A stretch of 64,000 nt of DNA from JAOPZW01 sp963803375 (lineage in GTDB: Bacteria > Actinomycetota > Thermoleophilia > Solirubrobacterales > Solirubrobacteraceae), in NCBI GenBank assembly GCA_963803375.1, contig CAWDMB010000014.1:287082-351081 (forward strand), written 5' to 3'. The position numbers and the translations under genes are program-made. Every line of letters begins with the position of its first letter. Position 1 is the first letter of the stretch. This document shows positions 26,324 through 33,718 of the stretch, piece after piece. The notes under the pieces are model-generated. The model saw only the letters and a program-made list of their open reading frames with translations. It had not been told where the DNA came from and searched no databases.

Positions 26324-26698
26324 GCCCGCAGCGTACCCGGCCGCGGCCGGCGGCCGGTGGATCGGGCCGGGTTCCCGCCCGGCGCCGGAGCTGTCCCGTC
26401 CCCGGCACAGGGTTCGCTGGAACCCGGCCCGACCGCTCGCCCGGCAGCGTCGGAGGCGAGCGCCTCAGACACCGGGCCCGGCGGCGGTTGGGTCAGGACC
26501 GTCCGCGGGCCGGCGACCGGCGAGATGTCCCGGAGGGTTCGTCGCAGGAGGAGACGGATTGGCCCCGGGCCGCCACGCTGATCGCCTCTGCACGGTACGT
26601 CGGCGCCGCACGGCGTCCCATCGACACTCGGTCCGAGATCGCCCCGTGCCGCTTCTCCCACCGGTCGACGCCGGTGGTGCCAGCTATCGTCCGCCGCG
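26324..26698. other. Divergent intergenic region with a 12-bp inverted repeat
   Basis: No gene is recognised in these 375 bases between the leftward acyltransferase and the rightward biotinyl carrier. GGGCCGGGTTCC (26364-26375) pairs perfectly with GGAACCCGGCCC (26419-26430) across a 43-base spacer. This could form a long stem or a binding site. The last 100 bases are less GC-rich and probably contain the promoter for the carrier gene. Confidence 0.5.
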
Positions 26699-26911
26699 AT
26701 GACGGAGGTCGAGGCGCACATCACCGGTACCGTCTGGAAGATCGAGTGCCGGGTCGGCGAAACGATCGCGGAGGGCGACACCGTCGTGATCCTCGAGTCG
26801 ATGAAGATGGAGATGCCCGTCGAGGCCGAGGACGCCGGCACCGTCAGCGAGATCCGCTGCGAGGAGGGCCAGGCGGTCAGCGAGGGTGACACGCTGGTCG
26901 TCCTCGAGTAG
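26699..26911 (+). CDS. Biotinyl/lipoyl-attachment carrier (BCCP-like)
   Basis: A 70-residue single-domain biotin carrier. The lysine to be biotinylated is in ESMKMEMPV (the M-K-M motif near residue 36), flanked by GTVWKIECRVGETIAEGD and GTVSEIRCEEGQAVSEGD hammerhead strands. It is as short as BLAP/BCCP carriers of stand-alone type and should shuttle carboxybiotin between a carboxylase and a carboxyltransferase. An acyl-CoA carboxyltransferase is encoded at 12.5 kb, but no biotin carboxylase is in the window. An enoyl-CoA hydratase follows 53 bases downstream. Confidence 0.87.
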   Translation: MTEVEAHITGTVWKIECRVGETIAEGDTVVILESMKMEMPVEAEDAGTVSEIRCEEGQAVSEGDTLVVLE

Positions 26912-26964
26912 CGGCCGGCGGGCCTGCTCGCGACGTCACGAGACCCACTAGCGTTCGGCCCGCC

Positions 26965-27750
26965 ATGGCGGGCGAGCTGCGCACCGACCGGCCGGCGGAC
27001 GGCGTCCTGCGGCTGACGATCTCCAATCCGGGCAAGCGCAACGCGCTCGACCAGGCGCTGCTCGACGCGATCGCCGCGGCGCTCTGGGGCGGCGTCGACG
27101 CCCGCTGCGTGCTGCTCACGGGCGCCGACGGCCTCTTCTCCTCCGGCTACGACATCGGCGACATCGACCCCTCGGAGTTCGCCGAGGCGGCCGAGCGCCT
27201 CGTCGCCCACCCGTTCACGGACGCGCTGGAGGCGCTCGACGCCTGCGAGGTGCCGACGCTCGCCGCGCTGCCAGGCCCGGCGATCGGGGGCGGGCTCGAG
27301 CTCGCGCTCGCCTGCGACCTGCGCCTGGCCGCCGACGGCATCGCGCTCGGGATGCCACCGGCGAAGCTCGGGCTCGTCTACTCGCACACCGGCCTGCGGC
27401 GCTTCGTGGACGCGATCGGGGTCCCGCGGACGCGCGAGCTGTTCCTGCTCGGGCGCCCGATCGACGCCGCCACGGGGCTGGGCTGGGGGCTCGTCAACGA
27501 CGTCGTCGCCCCCGCCCGGCTCGAGGAGCGCGCGCTCGAGTGGGCGGCCGAGCTCGTCGGCAACGCGCCGCTGAGCATCCGTGGGACCAAGCGCGTCCTG
27601 CGCGAGCTCGAGCGCGCCCGCTCGCGCCTGGATCCCGAGGTGGAGGTCGAGCTGCTCGAGCTGCGGCACGCGTGCTTCGGCTCGGATGACCTGCGCGAAG
27701 GGGTCCGGGCCTTCGCCGAGAAGCGCCCCGCCCGCTGGCGCGGGCGCTGA
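26965..27750 (+). CDS. Enoyl-CoA hydratase/isomerase, second copy
   Basis: A 261-residue crotonase-family protein. FSSGYDIGDI near 58-67 and ALPGPAIGGGLELALACDLRLA near 98-119 form the oxyanion hole, followed by MPPAKLGLVYSHTGLRRFVDAIG. AFAEKRPARWRGR is the usual C-terminus. It shares only the family pattern with the paralogue at 14.8 kb, so it likely has another acyl substrate. It follows the biotinyl carrier and may be co-transcribed with it. Confidence 0.85.
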   Translation: MAGELRTDRPADGVLRLTISNPGKRNALDQALLDAIAAALWGGVDARCVLLTGADGLFSSGYDIGDIDPSEFAEAAERLVAHPFTDALEALDACEVPTLAALPGPAIGGGLELALACDLRLAADGIALGMPPAKLGLVYSHTGLRRFVDAIGVPRTRELFLLGRPIDAATGLGWGLVNDVVAPARLEERALEWAAELVGNAPLSIRGTKRVLRELERARSRLDPEVEVELLELRHACFGSDDLREGVRAFAEKRPARWRGR

Positions 27751-27758
27751 GGCGGCCC

Positions 27759-27875
27759 GTGCGCGTGAGCCGTGCGCTCGCGGACGGGTTGCACCGCTGC
27801 GGCAGCGAGCGCGACCTCCGCGAGCGCTCCAAGCCCTCCGACCACGCGCCGCTCGTGGTCGAGCTCGACGGCTGA
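27759..27875 (+). pseudogene. C-terminal relic of exonuclease III (XthA family)
   Basis: A 38-codon stretch reads RALADGLHRCGSERDLRERSKPSDHAPLVVELDG and stop. The block KPSDHAPLVVEL is the conserved C-terminus of exonuclease III/AP endonucleases, which carries the catalytic Asp-His pair. The rest of the ~260-residue protein is absent upstream, where the enoyl-CoA hydratase ends eight bases earlier. It is a relic of a deletion, or possibly a short expressed fragment. Confidence 0.55.
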
Positions 27876-27894
27876 CCGCCGTACGCTGGGCCGC

Positions 27895-28857
27895 GTGGCC
27901 TCCAGAGCCCTCGCCGCCCTCGCGGTCCTCGCGGCGCTCGTCGCGGCCGGGTGCGGCGGCGGCGACGACGGCGGCGCGACCGCGCCGCGCCCGTCGACCG
28001 GGGCGACGGTCGTCGCGCGGCGCCACGTCGCCCCGCGCCTGCTCGACCTAACCGTCCGCTCGCCCGCGCTCGGGCGTGAGGCGAAGGTGCGGCTGCTCAC
28101 GCCGGTCGGCTGGCGTCCGGACGCGGGCGGTCGGCGCTGGCCGGTGCTGTGGCTGCTGCACGGCTGCTGCGACACGTACCGCAGCTGGACGCGCTCGACC
28201 GACGTCGCCCGCCTGCCGGCCTTGCGCCGCGTGCTCGTGGTCATGCCCGAGGGCGGCGCGGTCGGCTTCTACAGCGACTGGTACAACGGCGGGCGCGGCG
28301 GGCCGCCGCGCTGGGAGACGTTCCACCTCACCGAGCTGCGCGGCCTGCTCGAGCGCGACTTCGGCGCCGGCCGGCGGCGGGCGATCGCGGGGCTGTCGAT
28401 GGGCGGCCTGGGCGCGATCGCCTACGCCGCCCGCCACCCCGGCCTCTTCCGCGCGGCCGCGTCGTTCAGCGGCGTCGTCGCGCCGCTGCGCGACGCGTCC
28501 TTCGTCCGGGGGATCGCCGCGCTCGGCACCCGTGACCCCGACGCGCTCTGGGGCTCGCCGAGCGCGCAGCGCGCGGTCTGGGTGGCGCACGACCCGACGC
28601 GGCTCGCGCCGCGGCTGCGCGGCACCCTCCTCTTCGTAGCCGCCGGCGACGGGACCGCCGGGCCGTTCGACCCACCGGGCCGGACCGATGTGATCGAGGC
28701 GGCGCTGCACCGCGAGAACGTCGCGTTCACGCGGCGCCTGCGCACGCTGCGCATCCCCGCCGCCGTCGACCTCTACGGCCCCGGAACGCACCGGTGGCCC
28801 TACTGGCAGCGCGATCTGCACCGATCGCTTCCGCTGCTGCTCCGCGAGCTGGGCTGA
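27895..28857 (+). CDS. Lipoprotein esterase (antigen 85/EstD-like alpha/beta hydrolase)
   Basis: A 320-residue membrane-anchored esterase. A lipobox (LVAAGC, Cys near residue 21) follows a short hydrophobic core, so it should be lipidated and face outside. The hydrolase core has VLWLLHGCCDTYRSW as oxyanion strand, AGLSMGGLGAIAYA with the nucleophile Ser, and a late GTHRWPYWQRDL with the catalytic His. This matches the esterase-D/mycolyltransferase-like family (DUF-type putative esterase). GTG 27895 gives the correct lipoprotein signal. Substrate unknown. Confidence 0.82.
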   Translation: MASRALAALAVLAALVAAGCGGGDDGGATAPRPSTGATVVARRHVAPRLLDLTVRSPALGREAKVRLLTPVGWRPDAGGRRWPVLWLLHGCCDTYRSWTRSTDVARLPALRRVLVVMPEGGAVGFYSDWYNGGRGGPPRWETFHLTELRGLLERDFGAGRRRAIAGLSMGGLGAIAYAARHPGLFRAAASFSGVVAPLRDASFVRGIAALGTRDPDALWGSPSAQRAVWVAHDPTRLAPRLRGTLLFVAAGDGTAGPFDPPGRTDVIEAALHRENVAFTRRLRTLRIPAAVDLYGPGTHRWPYWQRDLHRSLPLLLRELG

Positions 28858-28939
28858 CGGCGGCGGCTGACGTGGTCCGCCGTCGAACACTGGGGGTTCG
28901 GCCGTTGGCGCACCCGCCCTCTCGGGGTACGCTACGCAT

Positions 28940-29335
28940 ATGCCCGAGTGCCACCTGATCGCCGGGCCCGCGAGGGGAGCCCCCCTGGCGGCACCCCAGG
29001 TCGGTGCGCGCGTCCGCGTCCCGCTCGACTCGCCGCCGAGCTCGCGCTGGTCGCGCACGCTCGCCGCCCATCTCACCGCCGGCCTCACCGGGCACTCGGC
29101 CGTCGGCCACCTGCACCTCGATGCCCTCGTTCAGGGCGCCGAGATCGTCCTCGAGGGCGTCGAGCGCGCCGAGGCCGAGCTCCTCGGCCCGGTGTTGCGC
29201 CGCGCCATCGAGACGGCGAACCGGGTCTGCGAGGCGCCCGAGGCCGGCGCGTGCCGTCCACCGAACATGGCGACCAGGGAGGCCCAGCAGGTCGCTCGCG
29301 CCGTGGGCGAGGGCGCCCAGCCGCCGCCGGCGTAG
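28940..29335 (+). CDS. Conserved-looking protein of unknown function
   Basis: A 131-residue protein whose central part (WSRTLAAHLTAGLTGH, GHLHLDALVQGAEIVLEGVERAEAELLG) reads as a plausible folded alpha/beta domain with strong third-codon GC bias. The C-terminal ~45 residues are less regular. No family, signal peptide or membrane segment is recognised. ATG 28940 has a weak GGGG upstream. It is convergent with the spermidine-synthase-like gene, 48 bases away. Confidence 0.5.
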   Translation: MPECHLIAGPARGAPLAAPQVGARVRVPLDSPPSSRWSRTLAAHLTAGLTGHSAVGHLHLDALVQGAEIVLEGVERAEAELLGPVLRRAIETANRVCEAPEAGACRPPNMATREAQQVARAVGEGAQPPPA

Positions 29336-29383
29336 GACGTCGCCCGGCTCGGCCTCGCGGATCGTGATGGCGCCGACCCCGCG

Positions 29384-30880
29384 TCAGCGCTCGCCGTGCG
29401 CGGCGACCCGGACGATCGAGGCGTCGACGAGCCACTCGACCGGGGCGACGTCGTCGGTGTAGACGCGCCCGCCCGGCAGCCCGGGCGCGAGGCGCGCGGC
29501 CGTCGCCTCGGCGACCGGCCGCAGCGCCGCCGGCAGCGTTCGCGCGGCGCGTCGCAGGGCACCGGCGCCCAGCGGCGCACGCGACGCCACGAGCACGCTG
29601 TTCGTCGTCTCGCTCGGGTCGCGCACGACGTGCTCGAAGACGTCGCCCATGGTCGCGGTGAGGACCTGCTCGAGGCGATCGGAGCCCTCGGGATGGCCGA
29701 CGTTGACGGCCACGACGCCGCGCGCGCCGAGGTGGTCGCGGACCTCGGCGAAGAACTCGCGCGTCGCGAGGTAGAACGGGATGTACGGCTGGCGGTAGGC
29801 GTCGACGACGATCGCGTCCCAGCGCCGGGTCGCGCGGCGCAGGAACGGCCGGGCGTCGGCGGTATGGAGATGCAGCCCGGGCCCGTGCAGGTCGAAGAGC
29901 CGGCGCCCGACGTCGCTCAGCGCGCCGTCGAGCTCGACCCCGTCCACGCGGGCGTGGGGGAAGAAGTGCCCGTACGCGCGCGCCGTCGTGCCGGCGGCGT
30001 TGCCCAGGATCGCCACCGAGCGCGGCGTCCCCGCCCCGGCCGCCGCGAAGGGCGCGACGAGCATCTCGTCCCAGTAGTCGCCGGTCAGCCACTCGCCAGG
30101 GCGGTAGAGCGAGTGCACGGCCTCGCCCTCGTTGAGCTCGAGGCGCCGCTCGCCGCTTCGCTCCTGCACGACGCGCGCATACTGGTACTCGGTCTCGCGG
30201 TCCCAGACGACGCGGGCGTCGCCCGTCGCCTTGACCGTCCCGACCGGGATCGCGAGCAGCAGCGCGACCCCCACCGGGGCCAGGACGAAGCGGCGACCGA
30301 GGGCGGGCACCGCCGCCAGCGCCAGCGCGAGCGCGAAGGCCAGGAACGTCCGCCGCGTGCCGACGAGCGGGATCAGCACGAGCGCGCTTGCGAACACGCC
30401 CGCGAGCGAGCCGAGCGTCGAGATCGCGTAGAGGCGCCCGGAGACGCGGCCGGCCTCGTCGACGGCGCGCACCGAGAGGCGCACCGCATAGGGCGCGACC
30501 GTGCCGAGCAGCACGACGGGCGCGGCGACGAGCACGAGCACGGCGAGCAGCGAGCCCGCGAAGGCCCCGGCCTCGACGCTGTCGAGGGCGTCGACCGAGA
30601 CGCGCAGGAACGGGCCGGCCACGAACGGCACGAGGGCCAGCAGCGCGGCCGCGGCGAGGACGACGCGGCTCAGGCCCGCGAGCGTCGGGTCGCGGTCGGC
30701 GAGGCGCCCGCCGATCCAGTAGCCCGCGCTGAGCGCGACGAGCACGGTGGCGATCGTGTTCGCCCACACGATCGTCGAGGCGCCGAACCACGGCGCGAGC
30801 AGGCGCGCGGCCGCGATCTCGGCCCCCAGCGACGCGGCGCCGACGACGGCCGCGAGCAGCTCGATCCGACGGGAGGGCAC
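29384..30880 (-). CDS. Membrane protein with spermidine-synthase-like domain
   Basis: A 498-residue fused protein. Residues 1-205 hold about seven membrane helices of the type seen in MFS/spermidine-synthase fusions. Residues ~215-490 are a SpeE-like Rossmann domain with the SAM/decarboxylated-SAM loop SVAILGNAAGTTARAYG, the VDGVELDGAL acidic residue and DAIVVDAYRQPYIPFYL, the site that corresponds to the catalytic Asp. The polyamine product is not certain, as many such fusions have lost or changed specificity. GTG 30880 has GGAGG-like sequence close by. Monocistronic. Confidence 0.78.
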   Translation of the reverse strand: MPSRRIELLAAVVGAASLGAEIAAARLLAPWFGASTIVWANTIATVLVALSAGYWIGGRLADRDPTLAGLSRVVLAAAALLALVPFVAGPFLRVSVDALDSVEAGAFAGSLLAVLVLVAAPVVLLGTVAPYAVRLSVRAVDEAGRVSGRLYAISTLGSLAGVFASALVLIPLVGTRRTFLAFALALALAAVPALGRRFVLAPVGVALLLAIPVGTVKATGDARVVWDRETEYQYARVVQERSGERRLELNEGEAVHSLYRPGEWLTGDYWDEMLVAPFAAAGAGTPRSVAILGNAAGTTARAYGHFFPHARVDGVELDGALSDVGRRLFDLHGPGLHLHTADARPFLRRATRRWDAIVVDAYRQPYIPFYLATREFFAEVRDHLGARGVVAVNVGHPEGSDRLEQVLTATMGDVFEHVVRDPSETTNSVLVASRAPLGAGALRRAARTLPAALRPVAEATAARLAPGLPGGRVYTDDVAPVEWLVDASIVRVAAHGER

Positions 30881-30910
30881 TGCCGCCGGAGGGTAGGAGA
30901 TCGTCCGCGC

Positions 30911-31333
30911 TCAGCGCGGCAGCGCGCGCGGGCGCGGACGCCCGCGCCGCAGCAGCGCTCCGGCAACGACCCCGGCGGCGGCCGCGACGGCGACGCCGGC
31001 GCCCGCCGCCCGGCCCTGGCGGAGCGAGACCGACACGGGCTCGAAGCGCGATCCCTCGGCGGTGACATCGATGAACCCGAGCGGCTCGGCGTTCAGGGCC
31101 CCGCCGCCCGGGCCGCCGCGGCCGGCGCCGCCCGCGGCGCGCACGCGCGCGACCGGGATCACGGTGCGCCCGTCCACGTGGACCGGCTCGCCGTAGCACA
31201 GGCGCGCGCCAGAGGCCGCGGTGAGCAGCCGGCGCAGGCCCGGGATCGCCGCCGCAGCCGCCGCCGGCGGCGCGGGCGGGTCGCCGAGTCGGGGTGCCCT
31301 GACCGGCTTCGACGGCTTCGGGGGCTTGGCCAG
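30911..31333 (-). CDS. GerW/YtfJ-family sporulation-type protein, start uncertain
   Basis: The frame reads LLTAASGARLCYGEPVHVDGRTVIPVARV, the hallmark of GerW/YtfJ proteins (YGEPV..dg.TVIPVarV), then a Gly-rich loop, EPLGFIDV and a C-terminal membrane-like segment (VAVAAAAGVVAGALL). The only standard start in the frame is GTG 31177, which would cut through the conserved domain. CTG 31333, with GAGGA upstream, would give 140 residues starting LAKPPKPSKP and is used here. Alternatives are a frameshift or leader fusion with rubredoxin, whose stop overlaps this leader. In firmicutes the family acts in germination; in actinobacteria its role is unclear. Confidence 0.6.
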   Translation of the reverse strand: MAKPPKPSKPVRAPRLGDPPAPPAAAAAAIPGLRRLLTAASGARLCYGEPVHVDGRTVIPVARVRAAGGAGRGGPGGGALNAEPLGFIDVTAEGSRFEPVSVSLRQGRAAGAGVAVAAAAGVVAGALLRRGRPRPRALPR

Positions 31334-31337
31334 GGAC

Positions 31338-31520
31338 TCAGTCCTCGTACGGGGTGAAGTCCCGCTTGCGCGCTCCGCAGACCGGGCAGAACCACGTGTC
31401 CGGGATGTCCTCGAACGCGGTGCCGGGCGGGATGCCGCCGTCGGGATCGCCGTCGGCGGGCTCGTAGATGAAGCCGCAGGACTCGCAGATCCAGCGCTGC
31501 GCGGTCTTGATCTCCGTCAT
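31338..31520 (-). CDS. Rubredoxin
   Basis: A 60-residue one-iron electron carrier. Four Cys ligands are in WICESCGFIY and WFCPVCGARKRDF with the normal spacing, and the aromatic core (Y, P, W) is intact. Rubredoxins feed electrons to alkane hydroxylases or oxygen-detoxifying enzymes; neither lies next to it. ATG 31520 is close to the divergent Nudix start, with about 24 bases between, so the two genes must share a compact promoter region. The downstream GerW-like frame begins at its stop codon. Confidence 0.92.
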   Translation of the reverse strand: MTEIKTAQRWICESCGFIYEPADGDPDGGIPPGTAFEDIPDTWFCPVCGARKRDFTPYED

Positions 31521-31544
31521 GGGCGCAAGAGTAGCCTGACCGCG

Positions 31545-32177
31545 ATGCAGGTCGACCGCCCGGCCCCCGGCGAGGAGCTCAACGCGACGGGCCGCGAGAC
31601 CGCGCCCCGCCAGGCCGCGTCGGTCATTCTCCTGCGCGGTGGCGCGCGGGCGCTCGAGGTGCTGCTGGTCAAGCGCACCGAGCGAGCGCGCTTCATGGGC
31701 GGCGTCTGGGTCTTCCCCGGCGGCGCCGTCGAGGCGGGCGACGGCGAGGGCGACCTCGCCCACCGCCTGGCCGCCGTGCGCGAGCTGCGCGAGGAGGCCG
31801 GCGTCACGCTCGACGACCCGGCCGCGCTCGTGAAGGTGGCGCGCTGGATCACCCCGGCCGAGGTCGCGATCCGCTTCGACACCCACTTCTTCCTGGCGGC
31901 AGCACCCGCCGGCCAGGACCCGATCGTCGACGGGGCTGAGATCGTCGAGCACCGCTGGCTCGGGCCGCGGGCCGCGCTCGACGCCCACCGCGCAGGCGAG
32001 CTGCGCCTCGTCTTCCCGACGATCAAGCAGCTCGAGCGCCTGCGCGGCTTCGCGACCGCCGCCGAGCTGCTGGCCTGGGCCCGGGGCCGGGAGGTCGTGA
32101 CGATCCAGCCGCGCGTCGTCGGCACGGGCGAGGCCGCACGCATCATCCTGCCCGGCGAGCCCGGCTTCGACGGATGA
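31545..32177 (+). CDS. Nudix hydrolase
   Basis: A 210-residue Nudix-fold pyrophosphohydrolase. The Nudix box is spread as FPGGAVEAGDGEGDLAHR..AVRELREEAGV (residues ~61-89) with the REL-REE-AG core intact, so Mg-dependent cleavage of a nucleoside diphosphate derivative is expected. A longer loop inside the box resembles NUDT19/CoA-diphosphatase-like members. The C-terminal third is helical. ATG 31545 is chosen by homology; the spacing from the divergent rubredoxin is very short. Confidence 0.85.
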   Translation: MQVDRPAPGEELNATGRETAPRQAASVILLRGGARALEVLLVKRTERARFMGGVWVFPGGAVEAGDGEGDLAHRLAAVRELREEAGVTLDDPAALVKVARWITPAEVAIRFDTHFFLAAAPAGQDPIVDGAEIVEHRWLGPRAALDAHRAGELRLVFPTIKQLERLRGFATAAELLAWARGREVVTIQPRVVGTGEAARIILPGEPGFDG

Positions 32178-32277
32178 CCACCGCCAGCGGCGCCGTCACA
32201 CCGCGGATGCGCGCCGCCTGCTCGAGGCGAGCTGAGGCTGCCCAACGGCGCGCAACGGCGCTAGCATCGCGGGCGCG

Positions 32278-32949
32278 ATGTACAGCGCGCTGCCGCACGA
32301 GCTCCTTCGGGCCGTCGAGCGCTCGCCGGAGGGCGAGCTGGTCACCGTCGACGAACGCGGCCAGCCGCTGGCGCGGCCGGCGCGGGGCGAGCTGGACGCC
32401 GACGCCGGCTGCCTCGACGTGGCGACGGGCCCCGGCCAGTCGCGTGCGGCCGAGCACGAGCCGCGGGTCGGGCTGCTGCTCGGCGACGCGCCGATGGTCC
32501 TGGTGCAGGGGACGGCACGCGTGCTGGCGCCGGGGCGCCTGCGCGTCCGGCCCGAGCGCATCTACGCGTGGGCCGGCGGCGACGCGGAGGCCGAGCCGCA
32601 GCTCTTCGACGCCCACGTCGACGAGGTCCGCTCGGCGCACAACGAGGAGCCCGAGACCGGGCACGCGCCGCCCGCGGGCGGCGCGGACGTCTGGGACGCG
32701 CGCCTGGACGGCCTCGGCGCCGCGGCCGCGGCGCTGGGCTTCGTCGGGCCCGACGGGTTCCCGTTCGCGGTCCGCGTCCCGGTCCGCGCCGAGCCCGAGA
32801 CGCGCGTCGTGCACGTCGAGGCCGACCCGGTCGGCGCGCCGATCGAGCCGGGCCTCGCCTGCCTGTCGGCGACCGACGTGCAGCTGTGCGGCGATCTGCT
32901 CGAGCAGCACGGCCGCTGGGTCCTGCGCCCGCGCCGCGTCGTCACGTAG
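32278..32949 (+). CDS. Pyridoxamine-phosphate-oxidase-like (FMN split-barrel) protein
   Basis: A 223-residue protein with split-barrel features: ELVTVDERGQPLARPA, a VGLLLGDAPMVLVQGTARVL strand pair near 63-82, and YAWAGGDAEAEPQLFDAHVDEVR. These match the PPOX-like FMN or F420-binding families, which reduce diverse cofactors or act as haem-degrading enzymes. The C-terminal 90 residues seem to be a second half with FPFAVRVPVRAEPETRVVHVEADP. The 3' end overlaps the convergent SCP2-like gene by 8 bp. Ligand unknown. Confidence 0.6.
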   Translation: MYSALPHELLRAVERSPEGELVTVDERGQPLARPARGELDADAGCLDVATGPGQSRAAEHEPRVGLLLGDAPMVLVQGTARVLAPGRLRVRPERIYAWAGGDAEAEPQLFDAHVDEVRSAHNEEPETGHAPPAGGADVWDARLDGLGAAAAALGFVGPDGFPFAVRVPVRAEPETRVVHVEADPVGAPIEPGLACLSATDVQLCGDLLEQHGRWVLRPRRVVT

Positions 32950-33361
32950 CCTCGACCAGGTCCTCGCGCCCGGCGGCCTCGAGCTGTGCGCGGTAGCGGG
33001 CCCCGAGCGCGCGCACGAGCGGGACGAGCCTGAGGACGTTCGCGACCGGGCCGCGCGCGACGATCTGCCCGCGCGCGAGCGCGACCGTGACGTTCACGGT
33101 CCCGAGCCAGAGGCCGTGGGCGATGTCGGCGTCCATCGCGAGGACGACCTCGGGGCGCAGCGTCGTGTCGCCGAGGTCGACCTGGCGCTCGGCGCCCTCG
33201 AGCGCCTTGACGGTCACGACGGCGTCGGGCGCTCGCAGCCTCAGCTGCATGATCGTGTTCGCGGCGGCCAGGCGCGCCCCCAGCTCCTCGTCGGCCGCCA
33301 CCTCCTGGAAGAGCCGGCCGAGATGCACGTAGAGGTCGTCGGCGTCCGAGAACAGCGGCAT
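32942..33361 (-). CDS. SCP2 sterol-carrier-like protein
   Basis: A 139-residue single-domain protein. The pattern ANTIMQLRLRAPDAVVTVKALEG, a TLRPEVVLAMDADIAHGLWLGTVNVTVALARGQI strand-turn-helix, and VLRLVPLVRALGARYRAQL fit the SCP2 lipid-binding fold, which has a hydrophobic tunnel for sterols or fatty acyl chains. Such proteins often accompany lipid metabolism or act as co-domains of hydrolases. ATG 33361 starts a typical MPLFSDADDLYVHLGRLF. It is divergent from the DUF2630 gene. Confidence 0.75.
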   Translation of the reverse strand: MPLFSDADDLYVHLGRLFQEVAADEELGARLAAANTIMQLRLRAPDAVVTVKALEGAERQVDLGDTTLRPEVVLAMDADIAHGLWLGTVNVTVALARGQIVARGPVANVLRLVPLVRALGARYRAQLEAAGREDLVEAT

Positions 33362-33441
33362 CGGGCGGCAGGCTAGCGGGGCCCAGGACGATCGCGGCAC
33401 GCTGGTCCGCCCGCGGCTCGCTCGAGGGCTACGCTGGGGCC

Positions 33442-33687
33442 ATGAGCGACGCGAGCGTCCAGGACCACATCGAGGCCCTCGTGGCCGAGGAGCATCGGCT
33501 GCTCGAGGCCCACGCCGAGGGCGACGGCCTCGGGCCCGAGGAGCACCGCCGCCTCGAGCAGGTCCGGGTCGAGCTCGACCGCTACTGGGACCTGCTGCGC
33601 CAGCGCCGCGCCCACGCCGACGCCGGGCTCGATCCCGACGAGACCTCGCTGCGCGACGGGCGCACCGTCGAGGACTACCTGCAGTAG
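33442..33687 (+). CDS. DUF2630 family protein
   Basis: An 81-residue acidic, helical protein that matches the DUF2630 pattern: EEHRLLEAHAEGDGL, HRRLEQVRVELDRYWDLLRQRRA and a C-terminal RDGRTVEDYLQ. The sequence suggests two antiparallel helices. Members are common in actinobacteria and of unknown role. The aldehyde dehydrogenase starts 31 bases downstream with its own ribosome-binding site, so the two are probably co-transcribed. Confidence 0.85.
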   Translation: MSDASVQDHIEALVAEEHRLLEAHAEGDGLGPEEHRRLEQVRVELDRYWDLLRQRRAHADAGLDPDETSLRDGRTVEDYLQ

Positions 33688-33718
33688 CCGGACCCCCGAG
33701 CAGAGGAGAACCCGAGCG

